Assembly (NCBI RefSeq): GCF_023078275.1
Contig: NC_062978.1
Span: 26,557,967-26,621,966 of the forward strand
Direction: 5' to 3'
Length of the DNA stretch: 64,000 nucleotides
Source of the DNA: Leguminivora glycinivorella
Lineage: Eukaryota; Arthropoda; Insecta; Lepidoptera; Tortricidae
The notes under the pieces were generated by a model, which did not search any database, was not told where the DNA came from, and saw only the letters and a program-made list of their open reading frames with translations. Shown one piece after another: positions 42,935 through 53,446 of the stretch. Numbering within the stretch: the first letter of the stretch is position 1; each line of letters begins with the position of its first letter. A program made the position numbers and the translations under genes.

Positions 42935-43105
42935 TGTTAGAATAAGTATATTCTTGTATGGTAACATCAAATAAGTTAAGAGACTGATTGTCTTTGACAC
43001 ATGTTTGACATGTATGTAACTTCCTCTTCCGTTTAACGGTTAACTGAATAAACGCGTGTGCTCATAGCTCCGGAATTAAATAAAACCTTGTTTTATTTTA
43101 TAATA
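42935..43105 (+). repeat. copia-like 5' LTR (171 bp)
   Basis: It runs from TGTTAGAATAAG to TTTTATAATA and is identical to the 3' LTR as far as I can read. Confidence 0.9.
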
Positions 43106-43120
43106 GGTTATGGGCCCAGT
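43106..43120 (+). promoter_or_regulatory. copia-type primer-binding site (internal tRNA-iMet)
   Basis: GGTTATGGGCCCAG follows the LTR directly. This is the known copia primer site, which pairs with the anticodon region of initiator tRNA-Met rather than its 3' end. Confidence 0.8.
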
Positions 43121-43221
43121 TATGCCCATTAGGGACTAGTAAAAAGTTAGTTTTAGGTAGCTAGCATCAGATCAGTGCCAGAACGTTAATTTTTTTTAAA
43201 AGTGGTTTGTGATTCGACATC

Positions 43222-43506
43222 ATGACGTCAAATTCGTTCCTGACCAACGTTCCCAAGTTGAAGGGACGTGAGAATTATCGGGAATGGGCTTTTGCAGTGG
43301 AGAATTTGTTGATTTTGGAAGGCACGGGAGATTCAATAAAGACTGAACCCGACACATCAGCAGCCACAAGTGATGCAAAAGCAAAGGCTAAATTGATTTT
43401 AACGATCGATCCATCGCTGTATGTTCACATAAAGGAAGCAAAAACAACTAAAGAGCTGTGGACGAAGCTACAGAAGATGTTTGATGACTCCGGTTTTTCC
43501 ATGTAA
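43222..43506 (+). pseudogene. gag: copia gag, N-terminal fragment before a deletion
   Basis: ATG at 43222 opens SNSFLTNVPKLKGRENYREW, with a KLILTIDPSLYVHIKEAKTT segment and a KELWTKLQKMFDD block, the usual start of copia-type gag. After about 92 residues the sequence jumps, at ~43490, into the region just before integrase, with a frame change. The rest of gag, the zinc knuckle and the protease active site are absent, so this copy cannot make a particle. Confidence 0.85.
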
Positions 43507-45232
43507 ATATGAAGTGACATTGAAAGATGTTTTGTGCGTACCTAACCTTAGCACGAATCTCATATCAGTGAGCCAGTTAATTAAGAATGACAATGAAATC
43601 AGGTTCGGGAAGAAAAACTGCTTTGTTTACAATAAAAACAGAGAACTTGTGGCCGTGGCGGACTTGATTGACGGTGTATACAGATTGATCATGGACGAAA
43701 GTAAACTTTGTTTGTTTACGTCAAACTCGGCAACTAGTGAAGTGTGGCACCGTAGAACTGGACACTTGAATATGAAATCACTCGATATGATGAGAGATGG
43801 TGCTGTCAATGGCATATCATACAGTGGGAAGTCGAATTTCAGCAAGAATACGTGCACTGTGTGTTGTCAAGGGAAGCAGGCCCGTCTTCCATTTAATCAC
43901 ACAGGAACACGAAGCAGCCAGCTATTGGAATTAGTGCATGCAGATGTATGTGGACCTATGGAAACAACCTCAATTGGCGGATCAAGGTATTTCCTAATTC
44001 TAATAGATGATTACTCACGTATGGCATTTGTATACTTTCTGAAAGCTAAAAGTGAATCATTTAAATGTTTTAAAGAATTTAGAGCCATGGTTGAAAATCA
44101 GAAAGGTAGAAAAATCCAGTATTTTAGGACAGATAATGGACTTGAGTTCTGTAGCAATGAGTTTGAGACTTATTTGAAGGAAGCCGGTATAGTGCATCAA
44201 AAGTCTAATCCCTACACTTCAGAACAGAATGGCCTGGCAGAACGTTCTCTTCGCACGGTGGTGGAACGAGCTCGCTGCTTGTTATTTGATGCTAATTTAG
44301 ATAAAAAGTTTTGGGCAGAGGCTACTAGTACTGCAGTTTACCTTAAAAATAGATCTGTAGCATCAGGATTAGATAACGAGACACCTTTTGAGCTTTGGAC
44401 TAATACCAAGCCAGATTTGAGCCATGTCCGGATTTTTGGCAGCCAGGTTATGGTTCATATACCTAAGGAAAGGCGACTTAAGTGGGACACTAAGTCAAAG
44501 CAAAGCATCCTAGTTGGTTTTCCAGAAAATGTCAAGGGATATAGGATTTATGATCCCATAAAAAAATGTATAAGTACAAGTAGGGATGTATATATACATG
44601 AGGATATTGAAAAGAAGTGCTCAGATGACGGAGTATCAGTTTCAGTTGGGGATACCACTCAGGAACAGGAAACTGCCTGTGACGAAACACAGGAGACAGT
44701 TATAAATAAGAGTGAACCTGATAACTCTGATCTGAACATTTCTGAAGAGTCTAATTATGACAATGCAATGTCTGACTTGGATACTACATTACAGCAGGAG
44801 GTGTCAGAGGAGGAACCTGAACTAGAACCAGTGGAAGTGGTAACCAAACGTGTCCGGAGGCAACCAGAGCGATATGGATTTACCAACTTGTGCACCTCAT
44901 CGAATCCAGACCACATCACTGATCCTGTATCTGTTCGTGATGCCTTGTCTAGACCTGATAAGGATAAATGGATCGAGGCTATGCAGGATGAGTTGCAAGC
45001 GTTTGAAGAAAATCAGGCTTGGATGCCAGTGGAACAGTTACCTCCAGGTAAAACCTTAGTGCAGTGTAAGTGGGTTTTTAAAATCAAAGTGAACAGTGAT
45101 AAAAGTGTGCGTTACAGAGCGCGTTTAGTGGCTAAAGGCTTCACGCAGAAGCCAGGTATAGACTATGATGAAACTTTCTCACCTGTGGTCAGACATTCCA
45201 CTTTAAGACTGTTGTTTGCCTTGTCTGTATAA
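43490..45232 (+). CDS. pol: copia pol, integrase and start of reverse transcriptase
   Basis: From TLKDVLCVPNLSTNLISVSQ (region between protease and integrase) the frame enters integrase: the zinc site (HRRTGHLN ... CTVCCQGK) and the triad Asp in HADVCGP, Asp in RTDNGLEF, Glu in NGLAERS. An acidic linker follows, then the RT start WMPVEQLPPGKTLVQCKWVF and ARLVAKGFTQKPGIDYDETF. A TAA at 45230-45232 stops it where the coding sense continues unchanged in the same frame. There is no proper initiator: the first Met lies in the deletion junction. Confidence 0.88.
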   Translation, partial: PVFPCKYEVTLKDVLCVPNLSTNLISVSQLIKNDNEIRFGKKNCFVYNKNRELVAVADLIDGVYRLIMDESKLCLFTSNSATSEVWHRRTGHLNMKSLDMMRDGAVNGISYSGKSNFSKNTCTVCCQGKQARLPFNHTGTRSSQLLELVHADVCGPMETTSIGGSRYFLILIDDYSRMAFVYFLKAKSESFKCFKEFRAMVENQKGRKIQYFRTDNGLEFCSNEFETYLKEAGIVHQKSNPYTSEQNGLAERSLRTVVERARCLLFDANLDKKFWAEATSTAVYLKNRSVASGLDNETPFELWTNTKPDLSHVRIFGSQVMVHIPKERRLKWDTKSKQSILVGFPENVKGYRIYDPIKKCISTSRDVYIHEDIEKKCSDDGVSVSVGDTTQEQETACDETQETVINKSEPDNSDLNISEESNYDNAMSDLDTTLQQEVSEEEPELEPVEVVTKRVRRQPERYGFTNLCTSSNPDHITDPVSVRDALSRPDKDKWIEAMQDELQAFEENQAWMPVEQLPPGKTLVQCKWVFKIKVNSDKSVRYRARLVAKGFTQKPGIDYDETFSPVVRHSTLRLLFALSV

Positions 45233-45464
45233 TTGAATCTGGATGTTACACATCTAGATGTTAAAACTGCATTTTTAAATGGTTTCCTCAAAGAGGATAT
45301 TTATATGTATCAACCAGATATTACTTGTGATGCTAACAAGAAAAAGGTGATAGTTAAACTTAATAAAGCTATTTATGGCTTAAAGCAATCATCTCGTTCT
45401 TGGTATGAAAGAGTTGAAAAATGTTTGTGTGAACTAGGATTTCAAAAATGTAAATTGGAACCTT
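45233..45464 (+). pseudogene. pol: copia reverse transcriptase, middle part after the stop codon
   Basis: The same frame continues past the TAA with LDVKTAFLNGFLKEDIYMYQ and KAIYGLKQSSRSWYERVEKC, core RT motifs of copia. It ends at KLEP where the 5.7-kb DNA element begins; the few codons after that belong to the insertion. Confidence 0.88.
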
Positions 45465-45820
45465 ACACTGGTCAAAAAGAGAAATAAAAAAACAAAGTGT
45501 GATGTAAAGCTGCATTTTTGGTATGTTATTTGGGGTCCTTGGGGGAATATAGGACTATATTTTGCAAGCAAAAAAATGGTGTGCTAACTTCGTAATTTAA
45601 AAAAAAAAGTAAAAAAATCATACCTTTTTTGGTTTTTGCCGTTTTATTAAAAAACTATGCATTTTTGGTCAAAAGTTGCTTTGTAATGTTGAAAGCGCAT
45701 TAAATTCCAAACAGTTTGACATCTTTTTTATCAATGTCCGTCAAATATTTTTTGAGATATGAAGTGTCAAAAAAAGAGCATTTTTCCCCTTTCTATGAAA
45801 ATATTCGTTTTGCTCATATT
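45465..45820. repeat. Left terminal inverted repeat of the 5.7-kb element
   Basis: It pairs with 50815-51165. Both arms are rich in A/T runs and the pairing is imperfect. Confidence 0.75.
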
Positions 45821-45959
45821 TTGAGACTGATATCAGCAAAACAACTCAGGCTATTACATAAATTGTAAAAAAAAATGTAGAAAATTTCACTAGCTTTCAT
45901 TTAAGACCAAAAGAGTGCCAGTTATTAAAAAAAAAAGGATTATGTCATAAGTCTAGTAT

Positions 45960-46325
45960 AACTGGATCAGAAATAATCGGTGGATGGTAATGGCCAAATG
46001 GGATAGTTTACATATATTTACAGGAGGCGTAGCGGAGAACGAATTATTATTATTTGGGGGCTGTTCAAGTATTACTCAGACACATATTTGCGTATATCAA
46101 ATCAACATTTATTTAGTAAGTTAAGTTTATGGTCAGAAAGAGCTCAGGATCGCCGCTTGGCGGAAAAAAATATTTACGAGTAGAAAACCCTCATTAATTG
46201 AATCAGATTGTTCCGAAATTGTTCTTGTACGGACTGGTTTTTAAAGCATATCACTGAGGGTCAAAAACATCGATGCAATCTCACGAGCTTTGTCGTGGAC
46301 GTGCCCGAATCATAGTATTCTCCGT
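45960..46325. other. No gene; LINE-like debris
   Basis: Contains GGGGGCTGTTCAAGTATTAC, a common repeat start, and GAGCTCAGGATCGCCGCTTG. No open frame of note. Confidence 0.35.
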
Positions 46326-47100
46326 TTAATGAAATATCAGTACATAGCATGTGTTGTATTGCACGCGCAGGTCTCTCACCGCCGCGCAGGTGTAGTCGGA
46401 CCATAACTCGACAGTATACACGCTTGTACAAAAACTGAGGAGCAGCTGTCTTTTTACGCTGTCACTACATTTGGCGAATCTTCTAGCCAACATGTTTGCC
46501 CTTACTGCGGTGGCTCGCCTCTGCCTTTCTATGTCCTCCTGTTCTTTTAAACTGGACAACAAGATGTGGACAAGATATTTGACTTCGTGTACTCTCCTCA
46601 ATTGAACTCCATCAAGAAAAAGAGGTGGTACATGTGTGGGCATATGTGCTGCCTCCATAAGCATAAATTCAGACTTGTCCGGATTGTATCTCATGTTATG
46701 CTGGCTGGCGTATCTCTCGCATTCTACAAGTAACTTACGCATAACTCCCACCGATGGTGCTAGTAGGACCATATCGTCTGCATACTGCATATGCGATGTG
46801 ATTTATCATTTGCCCATTGATGGAGCAGCCAACCTCGGTACTGGTCAAAGCCTGCGACAGCCCATCCATGTACACGCTGAAGAGAGCTGGAGACATACTG
46901 CCTCCTTGTCTCATGCCACAGTTTAGCCCACTGGCTGTGGACAGAGTTGACTTCCATCTTACTACGTTCTTCTGCTGGGAATACCACTTCTCCAGTATCT
47001 TAATAATTGGCGTGGGCGCTTTCTTTTCCCGTAGTTTATTCCACAGCAATTGGTGGTCAAATACAACTCAAGTGGACTTTCTATCACTACAGGAGTTGTG
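46326..47100 (-). pseudogene. Non-LTR reverse transcriptase fragment (palm region)
   Basis: Two overlapping minus frames belong to one RT. The upstream one (47049 to ~46785) has NKLREKKAPTPIIKILEKWY, CGMRQGGSMSPALF and HIAYA. The downstream one (46790 to 46326) has YADDMVLLAPS and YNPDKSEFM. They are split by a duplicated TATGCAG beside the YADD codons. Only the catalytic core remains; it is dead, 5' and 3' truncated, and lies inside the 5.7-kb TIR element. Confidence 0.8.
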
Positions 47101-47460
47101 CCATCAAGATGAACAGAACCAGGACCCTCAAAAAGGAAAAAGTAAAATGTAACAAATTCTGTTTTATTTTTCTAATTTACTAAACTTCAAAATTTTACTG
47201 TATTTATTTCTTCATTAGTAATAGTCAAATCGATGCAAAGTTAGCTGAGACAATTTTTTTCAGATAAACGGATATCAAAGAAAGTAAGATTGAATAGATA
47301 GCACTTTCAACCTAAAACTTTTAGCGTAAACTATTTTACCTTAACCAATCTACCAGACTCTTGGCTTCTCTATTAATAGATTTTTTTTGTTTACCAAAGT
47401 AACTATTCGTCTTACTGACCTTTATTTGCACTAAAACTAAAGCAAAATAAATTTTATACA
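47101..47460. other. No gene recognised
   Basis: AT-rich spacer between the LINE fragment and the BEL/Pao-type element. Confidence 0.3.
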
Positions 47461-47464
47461 ATGT

Positions 47465-48009
47465 TGTTACGAAACCGTTCAAAAACCACCCTGGTTTTTG
47501 ATCCTGTCTTCGTTAGGTTAAGATATTCATTTTTGTAATTAAAAATTAGTTTTCAATTTTATAAATTTAATAATAATAATTCATTTTAATTCTTATTCAT
47601 TATCATGTAACTGTTGACATTTCAATTTGTATATTCTTTCATTAAAATATTCAGTATTGTTTGAGTTGACATTATGCATTATTATAAATCTTCAGTATTA
47701 ATTTATTCAATTCTTAATTTAATGTTATTGGTAATTTTTTGAATCATTCACACTACTTGACTATTTTTTAAATAAAATATTCATTGTATTGTATAATCAT
47801 AATAATATTTCAAATCTCTACTTAAATCTAAATTTACAAATGGCAATGTGATAAGTTCAAATTTGACAGCTTTTAGAGCTTTTTGAAAACTTACGGTTAT
47901 TCCGCCTCCAACGACAATTCACTGTGCCACTTTCTTTGTCTTCCACAATTTGCATTTATTCACATTTTTTACAATTTGGAATCCATATCCATGTAATTTG
48001 GATTTTACA
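47465..48009 (+). repeat. 5' LTR of the BEL/Pao-type element
   Basis: It starts TGTTACGAAACCGTTC and ends GATTTTACA. The first ~470 bp equal the right LTR; the last ~80 bp do not. Confidence 0.8.
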
Positions 48010-48027
48010 TGGTCCTTACGAAGCCTC
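48010..48027 (+). promoter_or_regulatory. Primer-binding site of the BEL/Pao-type element
   Basis: TGGTCCTTACGAAGCC directly follows the LTR, and aligns with the site at 910-927. Confidence 0.6.
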
Positions 48028-48978
48028 TGGATTGTGAGAGGACAGGACTGTGGCACCGAGTCAGGCTCCATCTATACAACGGGTCTTCATCATCGAAGCC
48101 GTGGGTCGACCAGGTTGGCGCAGGGCGTATTCAGCTGCGTGCAGGTTCCAGGGCTTCCACTCATCGCGTCCCATCCCATCAGCCAGGATCCAGGACGGGT
48201 GAAAGTCGCGACGAACACACGCAGCATCCCATTGCAGTGGGCATCCATCCGTGACCAGCAGTCAGTCGCGGAATCCAGCCAATTCAGCGCCAACTAGACC
48301 AGTCCAGGAGTATTCAGTGGAGATCAGCGGGAGCCAATATTCAAGATCAAGCAGCATCCAGCACAGGAGGAGAGAGAAAACGAAAAGTGAGATCGTTCCA
48401 TTTCCTTTTTATTCAATCCACATTCCTCTGTTTTCTTCCTTTTTTTTTTGTGTAGCTGCACAATTCATTAGGTATTATTCATTAGTATTCAATCATACCT
48501 ACTCAAATACCTAATTCATTGCTTTCCCATTCAGTGCAGAAAGTTAATTCATTGCCATAGTTTGGATTAGAAGCCAGTAGGCATTTCGATAGGATTATTC
48601 ACTAGAGGTATTCATTTTAGTAGGTATAACCTCTTGACCCAGTTCACAGTAATACATAAGATTTTAATATTAACTATCACTTTCACATAATTCCTATACA
48701 ATACGATAACAATAATTCAATAATTTTGTAACTTTATTACGCTAATTTCAATTAAAAACTTCAAAAACAATAGACAAACACGTTCTTAAAACAATCTTGA
48801 TAACTAACTGCAGTGCAAATAAGTCGTAAACAAGGTTACGTAATACAAGTGCTTACCTTTGATTCGCATAGCAAATAGTTTTAGCGCCTGGAGATTTTTT
48901 AAGAGCAAAGTTTTTATTTAAGGTCATAATTTGTACCAATATTTAAAGGCTCATTTTTTAGCATTTTATTATGCCACA
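48028..48978. other. Leader of the BEL/Pao-type element
   Basis: Non-coding by content; overlapping short plus frames at 47950-48514 show no domain. Confidence 0.4.
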
Positions 48979-49935
48979 ATGTCATCGACACAGGATTTAC
49001 ATCAACTTAATTACAAACGTGACCTTATCAAAGGTAAACTTACTGTTTTTCACAATTTTGTGTCACAACTAGCTGCTGAACCGCGATTAAATGAATTACA
49101 GCTTGCAGAGTTGCAGCTCCGATTTGACAAAATAGGGCTTTTATACAATGAGTTCGATACATTGCTGCTAGACATAGACATATTGTCAGAATTCACAAGC
49201 GAAGAGTGTATAGAAGATGAGCGGGTACTATTCGAAGACATTTACTTCGCTAGCATGTCGCTAGCGAAAGTACTAATTCATAAGTATGCAAAACTTAATT
49301 CAGCAGTAAAAGTGTCCCCTCAGGCTCTTAAAAATACATTAGATATGAGGATAAATAACCTACAGTCTACGACAAACACAAAGGTGTGCAAATCTGCACG
49401 CGACATTTCTATAAATTCAAATATTCATGTCTCGGTATTTAGTGAGTTCAATTCAATTGTTCCCAGGCACAGATTGGCGCCAGAACAGAACTCTCGTGAC
49501 CAGTTTCCAAAAGTTGACCCTAGCGACCAATACGTACAATTCAGTGAGTCGCCGTCAGTCCAGGGGTACTCATATCAATATACATCGGCTGCGTCTCTTC
49601 ACATAGAGCGTAGTTTGGAAGCCAAACATGGCTATACAATTCACAGATGCAATCCCAATCGTGTGGCGGGAGCACCGATCAACTCCATGTACGGTCACGT
49701 CATTGATAATTCAGAGTTGATCAGTTTCAATCATCATCATTATTGTCATGTGTACATCTTGATATTCAAGTATTACCGTCTCACTTTCTTGCATGCAGGG
49801 CCTTTGTTGAACATGAAAACGGTACAGCTCTTGTTATGTAACTTAACAAGAGAGCGTGAAGCACAAGAGGATTCACCTATTCATTTACACATTTTTCACA
49901 CATTTTACGCACATTCACATAGGTACATCTACTGA
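48979..49935 (+). CDS. gag: BEL/Pao-type gag, N-terminal part joined to unrelated 3' sequence
   Basis: The best start is the ATG at 48979 (SSTQDLHQLNYKRDLIKGKL); an upstream in-frame Met at 48931 adds 16 residues that look non-coding. The first ~140 residues are a helical, charged BEL gag N-terminus (LAELQLRFDKIGLLYNEFDT). The conserved block seen in the gag at 1-719 (LPKLSLPEFHG) is missing. From about residue 150 onwards the sequence is Ser/Asn/His-rich without recognisable domain and runs to a stop at 49935. Likely a truncated gag from the internal deletion. Whether it makes a product that joins a partner particle is unknown. Confidence 0.6.
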   Translation: MSSTQDLHQLNYKRDLIKGKLTVFHNFVSQLAAEPRLNELQLAELQLRFDKIGLLYNEFDTLLLDIDILSEFTSEECIEDERVLFEDIYFASMSLAKVLIHKYAKLNSAVKVSPQALKNTLDMRINNLQSTTNTKVCKSARDISINSNIHVSVFSEFNSIVPRHRLAPEQNSRDQFPKVDPSDQYVQFSESPSVQGYSYQYTSAASLHIERSLEAKHGYTIHRCNPNRVAGAPINSMYGHVIDNSELISFNHHHYCHVYILIFKYYRLTFLHAGPLLNMKTVQLLLCNLTREREAQEDSPIHLHIFHTFYAHSHRYIY

Positions 49936-50174
49936 TTCAAATTTCACCCAAACAGATTCCAGTCTCTTCCTCCTTCCTTCCCACTTCCTGATGGGCGATC
50001 CACACATTTCGTTCCACATGCACAGATTGCAGCCTCCAAGACATCACCGGTTCGTGGCACTCAGCAGCTGGACAACTTGGAAGGCATCCATGGCAGCGAC
50101 GGCAACGAACGGCCTACATCAGCTACTCTCTCCCTAACAACATTGTTGAAGTCATAGACTTCAAGGCGGGAGCA

Positions 50175-50744
50175 TGTTACGAAACCGTTCAAAAACCACC
50201 CTGGTTTTTGATCCTGTCTTCGTTAGGTTAAGATATTCATTTTTGTAATTAAAAATTAGTTTTCAATTTTATAAATTTAATAATAATAATTCATTTTAAT
50301 TCTTATTCATTATCATGTAACTGTTGACATTTCAATTTGTATATTCTTTCATTAAAATATTCAGTATTGTTTGAGTTGACATTATGCATTATTATAAATC
50401 TTCAGTATTAATTTATTCAATTCTTAATTTAATGTTATTGGTAATTTTTTGAATCATTCACACTACTTGACTATTTTTTAAATAAAATATTCATTGTATT
50501 GTATAATCATAATAATATTTCAAATCTCTACTTAAATCTAAATTTACAAATGGCAATGTGATAAGTTCAAATTTGACAGCTTTTAGAGCTTTTTGAAAAC
50601 TTACGGTTATTCCGCCTCCAACGACATTCACTGTACCACTTTTCTTTGTCTTTTCACAATTTGGATTAAAAACCAGCACCAAACTACAGTCCGCTTATTA
50701 TTTCACCATCAATACGAAGACCTGAGACCAGCGAAGATTTTACA
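50175..50744 (+). repeat. 3' LTR of the BEL/Pao-type element
   Basis: Shares TGTTACGAAACCG and ~470 bp with the left LTR, then differs, but ends with the same GATTTTACA before the TSD ATGT. Confidence 0.8.
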
Positions 50745-50814
50745 ATGTTATATTGCATTATATACCATATCATGAAGTATTTTGCAGATATTTGTCTAAA
50801 AATATTGGCAAAAC

Positions 50815-51165
50815 GCTATATTTTATAAATGCGTCAAAAATTAACCTTTTTTGACGCTTCATATCTCGAAAACTATTTGACGGACATTGATAAAAAAAAT
50901 GTCAAACTGTTTGAAATTTAATGCGCTTTCAACATTACACAGCAACTTTTGAACAAAAACGCATAGTTTTTTAATGAAAAAATAAAAACCAAAAAAAGTC
51001 CGATTTTTTTACTTTTTTTTTAAATTACGAAGTTAGCACACTTTTTTTTTGCTTGCAAAATATAGTCTTACATTCCCCCAAGGACTCCAAATAACATACC
51101 AAAAATCCAGCTTTACATCACACTTTGTTTTTTTAGCCGATTTTCATGTAAGATTTGACCGGTGT
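50815..51165. repeat. Right terminal inverted repeat of the 5.7-kb element
   Basis: Pairs with 45465-45820 and ends TTTGACCGGTGT. Confidence 0.75.
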
Positions 51166-51170
51166 ACCTT

Positions 51171-52159
51171 GTGTGTTTACAAAAATGAATGATAATGTGA
51201 AAATCATTATAGCTTTATATGTGGATGACTTCTTTGTTTATTCAAATAGTAAAGAAGAGACTGACAAATTAGTTTCTGTTTTGAGTTCTAATTTTAATAT
51301 TAAAAACTTAGGACAAGTTCAGAATTGCCTGGGCATGCGAGTTAAAATTGATAAAAATGCAAATGTTATTACATTAGACCAGGAAGAATACATAAACAAT
51401 TTGTTAGAAAAATTTAATATGTCCAATTGTAAAGAGGCTAGTACTCCAATGGAATGTAAATTAAATGTAGAGAAATCAGAAATTTGTGATAAAGAAATTC
51501 CATATCAAAATCTTATTGGAGGCCTTATGTATTTGTCAGTGATGACCAGGCCTGACATATCTTTCAGTGTTAGTTTTCTGAGTCAATTCAACAAATGTTA
51601 TACTAAAGTTCATTGGAATTATGCAAAGAGAATACTTAGGTATTTAAGCCGAACTAAAAACTTTTGTTTAAAGTATGTAAAGGAAAAAGCTCAGCTTGAA
51701 GGATATGTGGATGCCGATTGGGCAAGTAATGTTATAGACCGGAGGTCTTTTACCGGCTATTGTTTTCAAATGTCAGGCTCAGCTATTTCCTGGCTAAGTA
51801 AGAAGCAGAGAACTGTCGCTTTATCTAGTATGGAATCGGAGTTAATGTCTATAGCTGAGGCTTGCAAAGAAGCGATGTATCTGAGATCCTTGCAAAATGA
51901 AATTACAGGTGCTTGTTATACTGTACCATTGTTTAATGATAGTCAGAGTGCACAGAAGTTGGTGGCAAATTATGGCTGTCATAGAAAAAGTAAACATATT
52001 GATATTCGGTATCATTTTGTCAAAGACGCAGTAAATGATAAAATAATTACTTTAAATTATTTGCCAACTGCTGCTATGCCTGCTGATGTTTTAACAAAAT
52101 CTTTATGTGCTGTGAAACATTATAAGTGTATAGAGGCTATGGGAGTAAGTCAATGTTAG
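51171..52159 (+). CDS. pol: copia reverse transcriptase end and RNase H
   Basis: Right of the DNA insertion the pol frame resumes: the RT active site ALYVDDFF, the copia marker LIGGLMYLSVMTRPDISFSV, then RNase H with Asp in EGYVDADWAS, Glu in SSMESELMSI, Asp in FNDSQSAQKL and HIDIRYHFVKD. It stops at 52159, shortly before the purine tract and 3' LTR. An upstream Met at 51155 lies in the inserted element and is not a real start. Confidence 0.9.
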
Positions 52160-52207
52160 TAAAATAAGTTTGTTTTTTTACTCCTGTGTAAAGCTTTGTT
52201 TATTTGA

Positions 52208-52218
52208 TGTAGTTGGGG
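52208..52218 (+). promoter_or_regulatory. Polypurine tract of the copia element
   Basis: GTAGTTGGGG precedes the 3' LTR. Confidence 0.5.
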
Positions 52219-52389
52219 TGTTAGAATAAGTATATTCTTGTATGGTAACATCAAATAAGTTAAGAGACTGATTGTCTTTGACACATGTTTGACATGTATG
52301 TAACTTCCTCTTCCGTTTAACGGTTAACTGAATAAACGCGTGTGCTCATAGCTCCGGAATTAAATAAAACCTTGTTTTATTTTATAATA
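52219..52389 (+). repeat. copia-like 3' LTR (171 bp)
   Basis: Identical to 42935-43105; followed by the TSD ATTAT. Confidence 0.9.
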
Positions 52390-52657
52390 ATTATCATGCA
52401 AACTAACAACATTTATAAAAACACAAGTTTTTCAAAACGCTACAACAAAATAAAAATCCGCCCAATTATCAATATTTCTACGCTGAAGTCAAGCAACTTC
52501 GCAATCAATATCAATATTTCAACTCTGAAGTCAAGTAACTTAGCCATCTAATATGAATTGCAAGTATCTTTCGCAAGATACTCGATTTCACAGATTACTC
52601 AATACTCATATCATAAAGTAATAGTGTCCGATCCTCAGACCATGTAATACCAAAAGC

Positions 52658-53443
52658 CATAGCTGGGCACCGTTAATCAAATAGTTAACTTCGTTAATCG
52701 TTAATCCGTTACTAAAAAAGTTAACTTCGTTAATCGTTAAAGCGATACATTTCGACAAATTTAACGGAAGTTAAAGTTAATCGATAATCCGTTAACACGT
52801 GATAAAAATTAAATTTTACTTTCATCAATAATCCATTATATTGTATTATGTTACTGTTCAGTACAGCAAAGCCTCTCAAAACATCCCTGATGTCAATAGG
52901 GCAAAACCCGAAATGTTCACAAATGTAAGCGTGTTTATTAAAACGTCCCACTTTTACCATTAAGGCGAAATTTACTTGTATATTTATATGAATATGCTGA
53001 CAAAGTGGCTTTAGAGGTATAACAATTGACAAAGTGGGACGTTTTCCAGAGTAGGTAGCCTCACAAACATCGTTTTGAAGTGAATGTGGTCATAAATTGT
53101 GCTCCAATTAGCGGCCCTGACACAATCGCCATGGTTAAAATCTAGGATTCACTGAGTCAACGTTGGTAAAAAGCGAAGCGAAGAGAACAATACTAGCTTA
53201 TATATAATTTCGTATTTTTAACGATCGACATCGGGTTTTTTCAGCAGCGTTCACAACGTGTTTTTCGCTGCGCCGCTGGCGCCTGCCATGCTAGATTAAC
53301 GATTAACGGACTAGGATAAATTTAACGGAAGTTAACGAATCCGTTAACATTTTTTAAAGTTAACTTAAAAGTTAATTCGTTAATCGAAATGTTAACTTCG
53401 TTAATTAACGATTAACGGATTAACGAGTTAATGCCCAGCTATG
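52658..53443. mobile_element. hAT-like non-autonomous element, CATAGCTGGGCA ends (786 bp)
   Basis: The left end CATAGCTGGGCACCGTTAAT and right end TTAATGCCCAGCTATG are inverted, and both are followed inward by many GTTAACTTCGTTAATCG-like words. The AGCTGGGC end resembles hAT termini. I do not see matching 8-bp flanks, so later rearrangement is possible. Confidence 0.7.
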
Positions 53444-53446
53444 GTG

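Larger units (their letters stand above)
47461..50748 (+). mobile_element. Deleted BEL/Pao-type element (with TSD ATGT)
   Basis: LTRs lie at 47465-48009 and 50175-50744; ATGT flanks both sides. The internal region is only 2165 bp and codes for a gag start but no pol, so this is a non-autonomous derivative. The purine tract AAGGCGGGAGCA precedes the right LTR. Confidence 0.82.
45460..51170. mobile_element. 5.7-kb long-TIR DNA element inside copia RT (with TSD ACCTT)
   Basis: The ends are inverted ACACTGGTCAAA and TTTGACCGGTGT, and pairing continues about 350 bp inward (AAACAAAGTGTGATGTAAAG, GTTAGCACAC, CAGTTTGACAT). ACCTT lies on both sides (45460-45464, 51166-51170); removing the insertion and one ACCTT puts the RT back in frame. 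No transposase is visible. The interior carries a LINE fragment and a BEL/Pao-type element. I cannot assign the superfamily. Confidence 0.8.
42930..52394 (+). mobile_element. Ty1/copia retrotransposon (with TSD ATTAT), internally deleted and split
   Basis: Identical 171-bp LTRs lie at 42935-43105 and 52219-52389. ATTAT flanks both ends (42930-42934, 52390-52394). The order is LTR, primer site, gag fragment, integrase, RT, RNase H, purine tract, LTR. It has a gag-protease deletion, a stop in RT and a 5.7-kb DNA element in RT. Confidence 0.92.

Noticed and set aside
49856..50137. 93-codon plus frame near the BEL-type element end
   Set aside because: Overlaps the gag frame and the purine-tract region; no recognisable content.
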